Assembly (NCBI GenBank): GCA_943333275.1
Contig: CALQSQ010000016.1
Location: forward strand, 1-64,000
Source: Akkermansia muciniphila
Lineage (GTDB): Bacteria > Verrucomicrobiota > Verrucomicrobiia > Verrucomicrobiales > V1-33
Length of the DNA stretch: 64,000 nt
Direction: 5' to 3'
The position numbers and the translations under genes are program-made. Below are positions 52,003-61,900 of the stretch, piece after piece (within the stretch, counting starts at the first letter, position 1; each line of letters begins with the position of its first letter). Below the pieces are notes generated by a model. The model did no database searches, was not told where the DNA came from, and worked only from the letters and a program-made list of their open reading frames with translations.

Positions 52003-53148
52003 ATGAAAAAGGCCTTCTATTTTGGTTTGTTTGGGTCGGTGATTTTTGAGTTTCTCAAAGTGTATTTCATCATGCCGCTGCCGGGAAGTCAGCGGATGGA
52101 GAGCCTTGATTTTGCCTATTGTTTGCACCTGCATCGCTGGATTTTCAGAAGCTGTCTGATGGCTCTGATCATCCTTGGTATAAGGGATGCCTTCAAGATT
52201 AAGCGGCGATGGAAATTTTGGCTGGCGGTGGTGACGACGCTTGTGCTGGTTTGGTTTCTCAATTTTCAGATGGCGGCCGATCGTGTCTTCGAACAACCTG
52301 CCACGCTGACGTTCTCGGGTCGGAATGGAAGCGTCGTGGATGAGGACAGCCTCGCGATCATCGTCCAAGGGAACGGGGAAACAAAGGCCTACCCCATTCG
52401 ATTTATCGTTTATCATCATCAGGTCCGGGACGTGATTGGCGCTAAACCAGTCCTGATTACCTACTGCAGCGTCTGCCGGACCGGGCGCGCCTTTGAGCCG
52501 ATGGTGGGAGGGCGGGCTGAAATATTTCGACTGGTGGGAATGGATCATTTCAATGCCATGATTGAAGATGCCACGACGGGCAGTTGGTGGAGGCAGGCCA
52601 CCGGAGAGGCAGTCGTTGGACCGCTCAAGGGCAGTGTTCTTCCTGAGTATGCCTGCCAGCAGATGACCCTGCGCAAATGTTTCGAATTGCATCCCAGCGC
52701 AGTGGTGATGCAGCCTGAGGAGGCATCGAAGGAGGCCTATGATCTCAAGGGGAAATATGAACGGGGGGAGAGCAAGGGAACGCTGACGCGCACCGATCCT
52801 GAATCCTGGAAGGATAAGTCGTGGGTGGTGGGAATCCAGATTGGGGAATTGGCGAAGGCTTACGATTGGAATCAGTTGGTGAAGGAACGGATCATTCACG
52901 ATCAATTGGGCGGCACTCGGATCGTGCTGGTGTTGGCGGAGGATCAGCGGAGTTTCGCGGCTTTTGAGCGGCCCGGAGAGGGTGGGGAGTTTTCGTTACA
53001 GGGTGACATTCTGAACTTGGATGGCAAATCATTCGATTTCTCAGGGCAAAAGTTACAAGATCCCGCAGAGAGGTTGCGACCAATCAACGCCTACCAGGAA
53101 TTTTGGCACAGTTGGCGCACGTTTCATCCGGGAACGCTTCAATTCTAG
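52003..53148 (+). CDS. DUF3179-domain membrane protein
   Basis: The 381-residue product begins with two or three membrane segments (about residues 4-25, 43-62 and 71-90), followed by a DUF3179 domain. Diagnostic parts are AYPIRFIVYHHQVRDVIGAKPVLITYCSVCRTGRAFEP and NAMIEDATTGSWWRQATGEAVVGPLKGSVL, the first with a conserved CxxC pair. The domain is common in marine and soil bacteria and has no established function; the conserved Cys, His and Trp suggest metal or redox chemistry. The gene starts 55 bases after the giant secreted protein gene and might be co-transcribed. It converges with the amt terminator. Confidence 0.88.
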   Translation: MKKAFYFGLFGSVIFEFLKVYFIMPLPGSQRMESLDFAYCLHLHRWIFRSCLMALIILGIRDAFKIKRRWKFWLAVVTTLVLVWFLNFQMAADRVFEQPATLTFSGRNGSVVDEDSLAIIVQGNGETKAYPIRFIVYHHQVRDVIGAKPVLITYCSVCRTGRAFEPMVGGRAEIFRLVGMDHFNAMIEDATTGSWWRQATGEAVVGPLKGSVLPEYACQQMTLRKCFELHPSAVVMQPEEASKEAYDLKGKYERGESKGTLTRTDPESWKDKSWVVGIQIGELAKAYDWNQLVKERIIHDQLGGTRIVLVLAEDQRSFAAFERPGEGGEFSLQGDILNLDGKSFDFSGQKLQDPAERLRPINAYQEFWHSWRTFHPGTLQF

Positions 53149-53203
53149 AAAGACGAAGGTTCAAGGAATGGATGGCTTCCGATTGCCGCACATCCAAAAC
53201 AAA

Positions 53204-53231
53204 ACCCCGGCGCGGGGATCCGCTCCGGGGT
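53204..53231 (-). terminator. Rho-independent terminator of the glnK-amt operon
   Basis: On the minus strand ACCCCGG pairs with CCGGGGT (plus-strand 53204-53210 and 53225-53231), and the stem is followed directly by TTTTGTTTTGG. It lies 27 bases past the amt stop. On the plus strand the same stem lacks a T-run, so it mainly serves the minus-strand operon. Confidence 0.75.
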
Positions 53232-53258
53232 CTGTAAGAGAAGCCGGGGCTTCCGATA

Positions 53259-54848
53259 TTATGCGGACTGGTGGTAGGCCTCTTCGCCGTGATCGGAGGT
53301 ATCAAGACCGGCACTTTCGGATTCTTCACTGGAGCGAAGTCCAATCGTGGCCTTGATGATGAAGCCGATAACGACGGTGGCCACCACACTCAGCACGATG
53401 GTGAAGAGCACGATCATGAGGTGGTTGGTGAGGAGGCCCATGCCTGCCTTGCCGGTTTCAGGATTGAAGAACTCGGCCATGCCATTTTTGACAGCGTAAT
53501 CCGCACCGACGAGGTTTGGATTGATTTTGGAATTGGCGAAGACCGCCGTGAGGATGGCTCCGAGGGTGCCGCCGACGCCATGCACGCCGAAGGTATCAAG
53601 CGAATCGTCGTATTTGAATATTTTCTTGATGGTGGTGCAGGCAATGAAGGGGACGATGCCGGCCAGAATCCCCATGATGACTGAGGATTGAGCAGAGACG
53701 AAACCGGCGGCGGGTGTAATCACCACCAGCCCGGCGACAGCACCGGAGCACAGGCCAAGCACGCTGACTTTGCCACGGGTGATGCCTTCGGTCAGACCCC
53801 ATGTGAAGGAGGCGACGGCGGCTGCGAGCGTGGTGGTCATGAAGGCTGTGGAGGCCAGACCGTCTGCGGCCAGGGCGGACCCGGCGTTAAAGCCATACCA
53901 GCCGACCCAGAGCATTCCGGTGCCGATCATACAAAGTACCATGCTGTGTGGGGGCATCGGTTGTTTGCCGAAGCCGGTGCGTTTGCCAAGCATGAGGCAG
54001 AGCACGAGGGCAGACCAACCGGAGGTCATGTGCACGACGGTTCCTCCAGCGAAATCGATGCCGGGGAGGGTTGCACCTGCATTCCAGACGCCATTAAATT
54101 TGCCATCAAATCCCCAGACCATGTGGGCCATGGGGAAGTAAACGACGAACATCCAGACGGCCACGAAGGCAATGATGGCGGAGAATTTCATGCGCTCAGC
54201 GATCGCACCGATGATCAGCGCTGGCGTGATGATGGCGAACATCAACTGATACATGCAGAAGGTGCTGTGGGATGGCCAGGCAGTGTAGTTTGTGTTTGGA
54301 GCGAGGGAGGAAACATCATTTAGAAACGCATACTTCCCAATGTTCCCGACATAGGGAGCCCAGCTTGGAGCACCTTCAGCCGGGTGTTCCCCGAAGACAA
54401 AGGAGTATCCGCAGACGAACCAGAGAATGGTTACCAATCCTGTGATCATGAGACACTGGGCCATGATGGAAAGGACGTTTTTCGAACGGACCAAACCTCC
54501 ATAGAACAGAGCCAGTCCCGGAAGGGTCATGAAAAGCACCAGGGCGGCGCAAATGAGCAGGAAGCCATTATGGCCGGGTCCGATCAAATCTTTCAAAGGC
54601 CCCTTGGCGGCGACGTTATTGAAATAAGCAGAGACATCCTGTTCCATGGTCGCGGGGGCGTCCGCTGGAGGAGTTTCGGGGGCTGCTGCTGTGGGAGCAG
54701 GTGCGGGCGCGGGTGTTGGCGTCGGAGCGGGTGCAGGCGTTGGGGCCGGTGTGGTAACTGCCGGCGGGGCTGGATCTTGGGCCAGGCTCGAGACGGAGCC
54801 GACTCCCAGCGTAACGCAGGCAAGCAAGGTGGTAAGCAGGAATTTCAT
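53259..54848 (-). CDS. amtB: Ammonium transporter
   Basis: The 529-residue product is an Amt/MEP/Rh-family channel. It has a cleavable-type signal (MKFLLTTLLACVTLGVGSVSSLAQ), then an unusual Pro/Ala/Thr-rich spacer (about 25-65), then eleven membrane segments. Conserved features include LFYGGLVRSKNVLS, the ammonium-site region GIDFAGGTVVHMTSG with the first pore histidine, and FGVHGVGGTLGAILTAVF with the second. The C-terminal tail, which contacts GlnK in E. coli, is present. It is 30 bases downstream of glnK, giving the classical linked pair but in the order glnK-amt. Regulation is expected from the sigma-54 promoter at 55280-55294. Confidence 0.96.
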   Translation of the reverse strand: MKFLLTTLLACVTLGVGSVSSLAQDPAPPAVTTPAPTPAPAPTPTPAPAPAPTAAAPETPPADAPATMEQDVSAYFNNVAAKGPLKDLIGPGHNGFLLICAALVLFMTLPGLALFYGGLVRSKNVLSIMAQCLMITGLVTILWFVCGYSFVFGEHPAEGAPSWAPYVGNIGKYAFLNDVSSLAPNTNYTAWPSHSTFCMYQLMFAIITPALIIGAIAERMKFSAIIAFVAVWMFVVYFPMAHMVWGFDGKFNGVWNAGATLPGIDFAGGTVVHMTSGWSALVLCLMLGKRTGFGKQPMPPHSMVLCMIGTGMLWVGWYGFNAGSALAADGLASTAFMTTTLAAAVASFTWGLTEGITRGKVSVLGLCSGAVAGLVVITPAAGFVSAQSSVIMGILAGIVPFIACTTIKKIFKYDDSLDTFGVHGVGGTLGAILTAVFANSKINPNLVGADYAVKNGMAEFFNPETGKAGMGLLTNHLMIVLFTIVLSVVATVVIGFIIKATIGLRSSEESESAGLDTSDHGEEAYHQSA

Positions 54849-54878
54849 ATTAATTGGGCTGAATATTTGTTGGATTAA

Positions 54879-55268
<390 letters not shown>

Positions 55269-55279
55269 TCATGACCAAA

Positions 55280-55294
55280 GCGGGTTCCGTGCCA
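55280..55294 (-). promoter_or_regulatory. Sigma-54 (-24/-12) promoter of glnK-amtB
   Basis: Read on the minus strand the sequence is TGGCACGGAACCCGC, followed by TTT. It matches the sigma-54 consensus TGGCACG-N4-TTGC at every conserved position except TT (here CC), with exact GG-to-GC spacing. The element lies 63 bases before the glnK ATG. It implies NtrC-type activation under nitrogen limitation; activator sites further upstream were not identified. Confidence 0.75.
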
Positions 55295-55436
55295 AATGCA
55301 GAAAATTTTCCCGGGAATGTTTTTTGACCGGGAAAAGAGCCTGCGAACAGGGCAAAAGCTCCGCCCGGGAACGCTAAATTCCGGCTCTGGGAAAATCCCT
55401 GCCCGTGGGTGGCGCCTGGTAATTTACCCCGGTAGA

Positions 55437-56327
55437 CTACCTGCCCTGAGGCGGTCCGGGCAGGCCGAGGGATTTGAAGAAGCCGCCTTCGCGCCGGGCG
55501 CGCTCTTTTTGCTGGGCCTGGTATTTTTCATTTTGCTCAGGATTGAGGATGGCGGCGATGGCTTCATCGCGTGATTCCGGAGCCGGAGCCGCGCCAGGGT
55601 CCGCAACACCTTCCAGTTGCATGGAGGGATCGTAGTCCTTGTCGGTGCGAACGAGCACATGGAACATCTGGTCCTTTTGCGTTTCATCCAAATTGAGGGA
55701 GGTATTCATCCGCTCGATCTGTGAATTGGCGCTGTCGGTGAGGGCCTTGGCCTTCTCGGCGAGGCGGCCGGTCTCGTAGGTTTTTGCCTGCTCGCCTTCG
55801 AGGTTGGCCTGGGCCCATTCGTCGAGCGTCTTCTGGGGATTGGGGCCGCCGCGGCCCATTTTCATCATGTCCGCCAGATTGCCGCCGCCATCGAGCATTG
55901 CCTGCCATTTGGCTTTCTCTTTCTCGGAGAATTCCAGGAGATGCTGCTTCAAGGCCGCCTGCTGTTCCGGGGTGAGGTTGGCAAGGGCGACCATGCGCTT
56001 GAGCTGCTCCTCGGTCATGCGTTCAAGCATTTCCTGACGCTGGGGTTCGAAGCCTGCAGTGAGTTGCTTCAACAGTGGCTTGGCGTCGTTGAAAAGCTTG
56101 TTGATATCGGGCTTGGATTCGCCTTCGGCGGGTTTTGCAGTGCTGGCGATTTTGGATTCGCTCAATTTCTGAACCGCAGCCTGGGACGATTTCAATTGCT
56201 CCTGCAGTTGAATGATTTGGGTTTTGGTTTCGTTCGGGACATCCTTTTTGGAGCCAAGGTTCTGGCCTGCCAGAAAGCCGCCGACACCGCCCGCAACCAG
56301 TCCTGCCAATAGGGGGAGAATTTTCAT
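55437..56327 (-). CDS. Exported LTxxQ-type helical protein (Spy/CpxP-like pattern)
   Basis: The 296-residue product has a Gly-rich N-terminal membrane segment (MKILPLLAGLVAGGVGGFLAGQNLG) without a clear cleavage site, then a coiled coil (IIQLQEQLKSSQAAVQKLSES). Two helical segments carry the LTPEQ/LDETQ pattern (ALANLTPEQQAALKQHLLEF and LNLDETQKDQMFHVL), reminiscent of LTxxQ motifs in Spy and CpxP periplasmic chaperones. It ends with a Pro/Gly-rich tail. Similar proteins occur widely in Verrucomicrobia and Planctomycetes without a known function. The 219-base gap to glnK holds the sigma-54 promoter; no link to nitrogen control is suggested for this gene. Confidence 0.72.
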   Translation of the reverse strand: MKILPLLAGLVAGGVGGFLAGQNLGSKKDVPNETKTQIIQLQEQLKSSQAAVQKLSESKIASTAKPAEGESKPDINKLFNDAKPLLKQLTAGFEPQRQEMLERMTEEQLKRMVALANLTPEQQAALKQHLLEFSEKEKAKWQAMLDGGGNLADMMKMGRGGPNPQKTLDEWAQANLEGEQAKTYETGRLAEKAKALTDSANSQIERMNTSLNLDETQKDQMFHVLVRTDKDYDPSMQLEGVADPGAAPAPESRDEAIAAILNPEQNEKYQAQQKERARREGGFFKSLGLPGPPQGR

Positions 56328-56895
56328 ATTGGCCGACTCTAGGTCTGCGCGGACTTTTGGCCAGTCCGGAAATAGGGATTCGGCAGGGTGACGAAAAATT
56401 TAAGAAAGAAATATAGTCAATATGTCCGAAGTATGCTAGAGTGGAGAATCTTAGTTCCTTTGGATTGGTTTCACCAGCATCCGGGATGGGGTGCAGGTGT
56501 GGGCCAATCCAAGCCTTCAACCACCAACCCTACGTCCCAAGATGCCTACCTCGTCCAACCACACAGGGGTGCCGGAAATATCCGCTGCCAAGGCCACTAA
56601 TCCTCCCACCTCCACCCCCTCCGCGAGGTTGATGCCCAACGGTGGGTGTCCGGCGATCATCCATCGCTTCAACCCGGACTGGTTGGCCTTTCCCATGGGC
56701 GCGCTCACTTTCAATCCCGCCTATGGCTGACGGGATCATCCCCACCATAACCTTTCATAAACAGCAGGCCGGCAGCGCCGTGTCACTAACCGCAATGTTA
56801 CAGACAAATCGCCCCGGCCTGCTGCTTTTTGGCAATGAGGTTCGTTGGCGAAAATTTCCAAGTGCATCCGCACCATCGATGTGCGAGTTCTTCGG
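56328..56895. other. 568-base region without a convincing gene
   Basis: Short frames cross this stretch on both strands, the best being 65 and 72 residues on the minus strand; neither has a recognisable domain. The first 80 bases presumably contain the promoter of the leftward LTxxQ gene. The region ends with the long inverted repeat listed separately. It may be a decayed gene or an untranslated leader for the ABC ATPase. Confidence 0.5.
56762..56824. repeat. 11-bp inverted repeat with T-run before the ABC ATPase
   Basis: CAGCAGGCCGG at 56762-56772 is a perfect inverted match to CCGGCCTGCTG at 56814-56824, with 41 bases between, followed by CTTTTTGG. On the plus strand this could be a stem closing a larger structured RNA or a terminator for a short upstream transcript. 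It lies 71 bases before the ATPase ATG. Confidence 0.45.
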
Positions 56896-57621
56896 ATGCC
56901 GGACGATCGCTCCCCAGACTCCCTCGTATTTAAAGCATCAGGATTGACGAAAGTGTATCACACCGGCGAGGTGGATGTGGTGGCGCTGAATCGTGTGGAT
57001 CTGGAATTTTATGCCAGCGAACTGGTGGTGCTGCTGGGGGCTTCCGGCAGCGGGAAATCGACCCTTTTAAATATCCTTGGGGGGCTGGACGTTCCGACAT
57101 CCGGTTCGCTGAGCTACAAAGGGTGGGACCTTACGGATGCCAAGGAGTCCACGCTCACGCTGTTCCGGAGAAACTGTGTTGGATTCGTTTTCCAATTTTA
57201 CAATCTGATCCCCAGCCTCACCGCGCGGGAGAATGTGGCGCTCATCACGGACATCGCGCGTGATCCCATGACTCCTGATGAAGCCTTGGAAATGGTGGGC
57301 CTGATTCCGCGCCGGGACCATTTTCCCAGTCAACTTTCCGGCGGCGAACAACAGCGCGTCGCCATCGCCCGTGCGATTGCCAAACGGCCCGAAGTGCTCC
57401 TCTGTGATGAGCCCACCGGAGCCCTCGACATCACCACGGGCATTACGGTGCTGGAGGCGGTGGAGCGCATCAATCGCGAACTGGGAACGCTGACCGTCAT
57501 CATCACGCACAACGCAGCCATGGCGGAAATGGCTGATCGCGTTTTGCATTTGTCAGACGGTCAGATCGTGAAATCCCGCCATAACGCGACGCGCCAGCCT
57601 GCCTCAAGTCTGGAGTGGTAG
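56896..57621 (+). CDS. ABC transporter ATP-binding protein (MacB/LolD type)
   Basis: The 241-residue product is a complete ATPase subunit: Walker [10 protein letters not shown] (residues 48-56), Q-loop [18 protein letters not shown], signature [14 protein letters not shown], Walker [13 protein letters not shown] and H-loop TVIITHN. The '[10 protein letters not shown]' and 'DEPTGALD' wording places it with the MacB/LolD/FtsE-like exporters of lipoproteins, peptides or macrolides. Start 56896 is an ATG; a TTG start at 56845 would add 17 residues. It stands alone, because the next gene is on the opposite strand and no MacB- or FtsX-like permease is nearby. Confidence 0.9.
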   Translation: MPDDRSPDSLVFKASGLTKVYHTGEVDVVALNRVDLEFYASELVVLLGASGSGKSTLLNILGGLDVPTSGSLSYKGWDLTDAKESTLTLFRRNCVGFVFQFYNLIPSLTARENVALITDIARDPMTPDEALEMVGLIPRRDHFPSQLSGGEQQRVAIARAIAKRPEVLLCDEPTGALDITTGITVLEAVERINRELGTLTVIITHNAAMAEMADRVLHLSDGQIVKSRHNATRQPASSLEW

Positions 57622-57636
57622 GAAATAGGGGTGGGC

Positions 57637-58983
57637 TCAACTGGCCAGATTCGCCCGCCGTTCGGCCAGTTCCTCGCGCATGGTTTTACAGATGGCTTCA
57701 TTCAAACCGTAGAAGAAAAACAGGCTGGCAAGGAAGAGCAGGCCGGCGGCGGGGATGAGACTGTTCAGAAGGAGGATTCCATGGATGGATTCGGCGGATT
57801 GCTCCGCGTTGGCCACATAGCCATAGTGCGTCAGCAACCAGCCTGCGAAGGCGGCTCCCAGGCCCATGCCGGCTTTCTGCGAGGAGGTGGTGGCGGAGAA
57901 AATGATCCCCGTCGTGCGGACCTTGAATTTCCATTCCGCAAAATCTGCGGTATCCGCAACGAGAGCCCAATAAAGGGTGGCGTTGATGCCGGAAAAAATC
58001 ATGCCGAGAATCTGGAAGGTTAAGACCAAGCCGGTCTGGTCGGGCTTGATCCAGTAGAAGGGAATGGCGGTCAGAGCCACCAGAACCATGCTGGAAATGA
58101 AGGAGGCCTTCTTGCCGATCGCCTTGACGGCAAATTTCGTAAGAATGGCCCCGAAGATCATGGAGAGCCCGCCGACGAGAAAAAACGTGGCGATGCGTTC
58201 ATCATTCCATTTGAGATAACTCTTGAGGTAGTAAATCCCCGCCGTGCCACGCACCACCGCAAAGGTGATGTTCACAATTCCGGCGATGAACATCATGACC
58301 CAATGCCGGTTCGCCACGAGTGTGCGAATGTCATCGCGCAACCGGGTCTTCTGCATGGGGGGCGGCTTGATGCGTTCTCGGGTGGTGAGGAAGGAGATAA
58401 GGAAGAGAATCACCGCGACCGAGGCGAAAAGGACGACGGTGAGCTGGGCGCCGAGCTGCTGATTGCCGCCGCCGAACTTTTTGATCAGGAGGAGAAAGCT
58501 GGAGTTGGCCACAATGCCGCCAATCTGCGCCAGGGCCATCCGGTAGCTGTTGATGCTGGTGCGCTCAAGGGGGTCGTCAGTCATCACCCCCGAGAGAGCC
58601 CCGTAGGGAATGTTGATGGCCGAATAAAGAAGCATCAGGAGATTGTAAGTTGTCCAAGCCCACACTAGCTTGCCCCAATCGGTGAAGTTTGGCGTGGTGA
58701 AAGCGAGGATGAACACCACCGCCAGAGGCAGGCACAGCCAGAGCAGGTAGGGTCGGAAGCGTCCCCATTTCGACTTGGTGCGGTCGGCCGCAGCCCCGAT
58801 AAAGAAATCCACGATGCCGTCCGTGCTTCGCGCAAAGAGGAGCATGGTGCCCGCTGCTGCCGCCGTGATGCCGAAGATGTCCGTGTAATAGAACATGATG
58901 AAATTCATCATCAGCGCCCAAACGAAATTACTCGCGGTGTCGCCAAGTCCGTAGCCGATTTTTTCCTGAATGGAGATTTTCAT
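57637..58983 (-). CDS. GPH-family sugar:cation symporter
   Basis: The 448-residue product has twelve membrane segments and the glycoside-pentoside-hexuronide signature blocks: EKIGYGLGDTASNFVWALMMNF at the N-terminus, FIGAAADRTKSKWGRFRPYLLW between segments 2 and 3, and WALVADTADFAEWK...RTTGIIFS in the second half. MelB, XynB and YicJ belong here. It starts three bases after the stop of the large GH94-like gene, so the two are one operon. The context suggests uptake of beta-1,3-gluco-oligosaccharides or their phosphorolysis products across the inner membrane; the exact substrate is inferred. The stop is 15 bases from the convergent ABC ATPase stop. Confidence 0.92.
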   Translation of the reverse strand: MKISIQEKIGYGLGDTASNFVWALMMNFIMFYYTDIFGITAAAAGTMLLFARSTDGIVDFFIGAAADRTKSKWGRFRPYLLWLCLPLAVVFILAFTTPNFTDWGKLVWAWTTYNLLMLLYSAINIPYGALSGVMTDDPLERTSINSYRMALAQIGGIVANSSFLLLIKKFGGGNQQLGAQLTVVLFASVAVILFLISFLTTRERIKPPPMQKTRLRDDIRTLVANRHWVMMFIAGIVNITFAVVRGTAGIYYLKSYLKWNDERIATFFLVGGLSMIFGAILTKFAVKAIGKKASFISSMVLVALTAIPFYWIKPDQTGLVLTFQILGMIFSGINATLYWALVADTADFAEWKFKVRTTGIIFSATTSSQKAGMGLGAAFAGWLLTHYGYVANAEQSAESIHGILLLNSLIPAAGLLFLASLFFFYGLNEAICKTMREELAERRANLAS

Positions 58984-58986
58984 AGA

Positions 58987-61900
58987 TTAGGATTGGGGAA
59001 GGTTTTGGGTAGGGATAATGACCTGAATGCGGCGAATGGAATCGGTGCGGAGGAAGAGTTCGCGGCTTTCCCGGTGCGGCAATGCTGATCCTGCAATGGT
59101 TTCCATGCGGCCGTTTTGCCATTCCACGGTGATGGAGGGCTGGCTGGAGAGGATATAACCCACCGGAATCTGAAAAAGGGTGAAGGCCAGGCTGCCTGCA
59201 GGAAGTTCCCAGCTTTGTGACTGACCATGGAGATCAAAAGTATGAAACACATGCGCCTGGGTGAAGAATTCGGAACGCTTGAGTCTGGATGGTTCGAAAT
59301 GGACGTGCCCATCCTGAATGCGCACTCCCAATTCGCCCATGCGGGTCAGGATTTCCTCCTTCACCTGTCCGGTCATGCCGGGTTGCTGGGCACCCCGGTG
59401 TGCGGGTGAATGGGAGTAGGGATCGGTGGGGAATGCCCCGTAGGTTTTCGCATCCTTGGTGAACCCAAGGCCGTTGCGAACGTCTTCGCAGGCGTTGGCG
59501 AGTTTTAGGGTGAGAGGATCAGACGACGCCTGCTGCTTTTGCTGCGCGTAAATTTCCTGCGCAGCGAGGAGGAGCTTGGCGACCATGTGCCAGTAAATGC
59601 TGCCGAGACCCTCGAAGGCGAACATCGATCCGCTGCGCCCGGTGAATGACTGGTGGTGGAAAACCTCCTCCCACATGACCAAAATTTCCATGCGACTTTG
59701 TGTCATGAGTTCCTTCCAATGCGCAGAGCGTGCCAGCAGATCCATCCTGCTCTCCAGATCGCGAGCATTGGTGAGGTCCGCATTGAAATGGGCCCGGCCT
59801 GTCTGGTCCATGATGGCCAGCGAGCGGTCCTGTGCCTCCAGAAGTTTTGCAAGCACTGGAGCCCGCGATTTAAAATCGCCCGGAAGGATGTTGCGCTCCA
59901 GGAAGGGCGAAATTTTGCGATCGGGATACAGCAGATAGCTGTTCTGATCGGCGCGGTAGAGACCGCTGCCGCGCATGGCTGTAAGGACATGCAGGGCGGC
60001 ATCCGGTGCGAGTCGCCCGCTGCTAAGGGCGGCGACCTGACCCTCGAGCATCAGATCAAGTCGATGTACCCTGGCTTTGCCGCCAGCCACTTCCAGCACG
60101 TTGTAGCTGTGAAACATTCCGTCCTCCCGACGGTTGGAATCAATGGTGGAGTCGATCGCCAGCAAGGCCGCGATTACAAAATCCCGCACTTCATCGAGAG
60201 TCATAGGAAGTGAGCCGCATTCCTTGCGCTCATAAACTTTGCCGCGATGCGCCGCGCCCGCACGTCCGAGTGCCTCCATGACACGCCAGCGGTCGGCGTC
60301 ATCCTGCGCTGCGATCGCGTCAGGAAGGATCGGGGCCAGTTCCCTGAGCAGTTCTGCCACTGGTGTTGAAAGATGGATGGAGGAAAGTTTTGATGTGCCG
60401 AGCAACCCGGCGAGGAAATGGAGGTATCGACGCAGGTAACCTACCGTCACCACCGACACGCCCCAGCCTGCGAGGGCATTGTTGGCATCATTCCATTCCG
60501 GACGCTGCGTATTCAACCAGATGCCACCACCGGGAACCAAATTGCTAAGCTTTACCAATGCCGGCACCAGTAGCTTTTCCAAAAGCGAGACCATGACGAC
60601 CGCGCCATTTTCGTCCGCGCATAATTTACCATCACCACCCAGGCAACGGGAGCGTTCCAATAATTTCTCATGCAGGGGTTCATCGAAAGTGATGGAATGC
60701 CGGGGATCGCGGACCAGGTCATCAAAACCGGCGATCTTGTAGGGGACGTTCGCGTAGGCATAGAGGCGTTCCTCCAGCCGACTGGAAAGTTGTCCCGGCC
60801 AGAAACGTTCATTTCCCTCCAGCAGTCTGAGGAGGTAAATAATTTGGTGGTCGCCCCAGTAGCCGATGTGAGACCAGGCATCCTTCGGATCAAGCACTTC
60901 CCAATCGATTCCATTGCGGGTGATGCGGTAGGGATTATAGCCGTCGGCGGTGGAGGCGTTGAGGAACACCGCGATCATTGATCCGAAGGACGCAGGGTAG
61001 CTGTACGCCAGGCTTTCCCAATTTTGGAAAATGTCCCGCCAGTTGCCCGAGTACCCCAGCAGTGGATTTCCATTTTCGTCCTTGGTATGAATTTCGAATC
61101 TATTCCATGGTCGGCTGGGATCACCATGGCGGCGGCTGAAGGAGAGGGGCAAGTATTCGCGGACTAGGCGCAGCAGTTGAGCGTCTCCCTGACCTGAAGC
61201 GCTCGCCTCCAGAAAAGAAAGATTGGCTCGCTCAGGCAGGCCAGCGATCCAGGAGGCGTGTCGTCCCAAAGTATGGACATTTCTCGTCTTGAGATATTCC
61301 ACCAGATCGGATGTTGGGAAATCATACCCATCGTGCAGGGTGCCCCCCCGCATGCAATTGTACAGCACATTGGCGAAATGGTGGACGCTGGCAGACGCGT
61401 CGGCAGTCTGCTGTCGTGCATCAGCGCCGGCGATGCGCCGCTGGAGCGCCTGCATGGTTGCCGCCACGTCAGCGGTCAGTGCCTTGTGCAAATCAAGCGG
61501 ATTTTTCAACTGCTGGCTGAGACTCAGCGCCGCCGCATGATCCAGTCCACTGTCCGCGACGAGAGTCCAGCGATGGGTTCCCTGCGGTGGCAATTCGAAG
61601 GATGTCGAAATCAGATGAGCCCCGAATTCCCCGCGGACCTCTGTTTCCGGGGCCAGCTTCCTGCCTGCTCGAAATGCCTCCACCTGGCGATCCGACAGCA
61701 GGAGCAGGGGATCGGAATGCCCCAGCGACCAGGCCACACCGGCGCGCAGGGATTCGCTGGGTTCGGCCCGGTCGGAGATGCCGGAATTGAGCGTGTAGAT
61801 TCCCAGGCCGCAATCGTTCAGGGCCTCATGTCGCATGTAGGCGGCGGCGAGGTAACTGTAGCGGGCAAATGTTTCCTGCGTCACGCCCGGCGGCAGCAGG

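Noticed and set aside
56517-56748. Small minus-strand frames of 65 and 72 codons
   Set aside because: No ribosome site, no recognisable domain, and stops lie just upstream; evidence is insufficient to call a gene.
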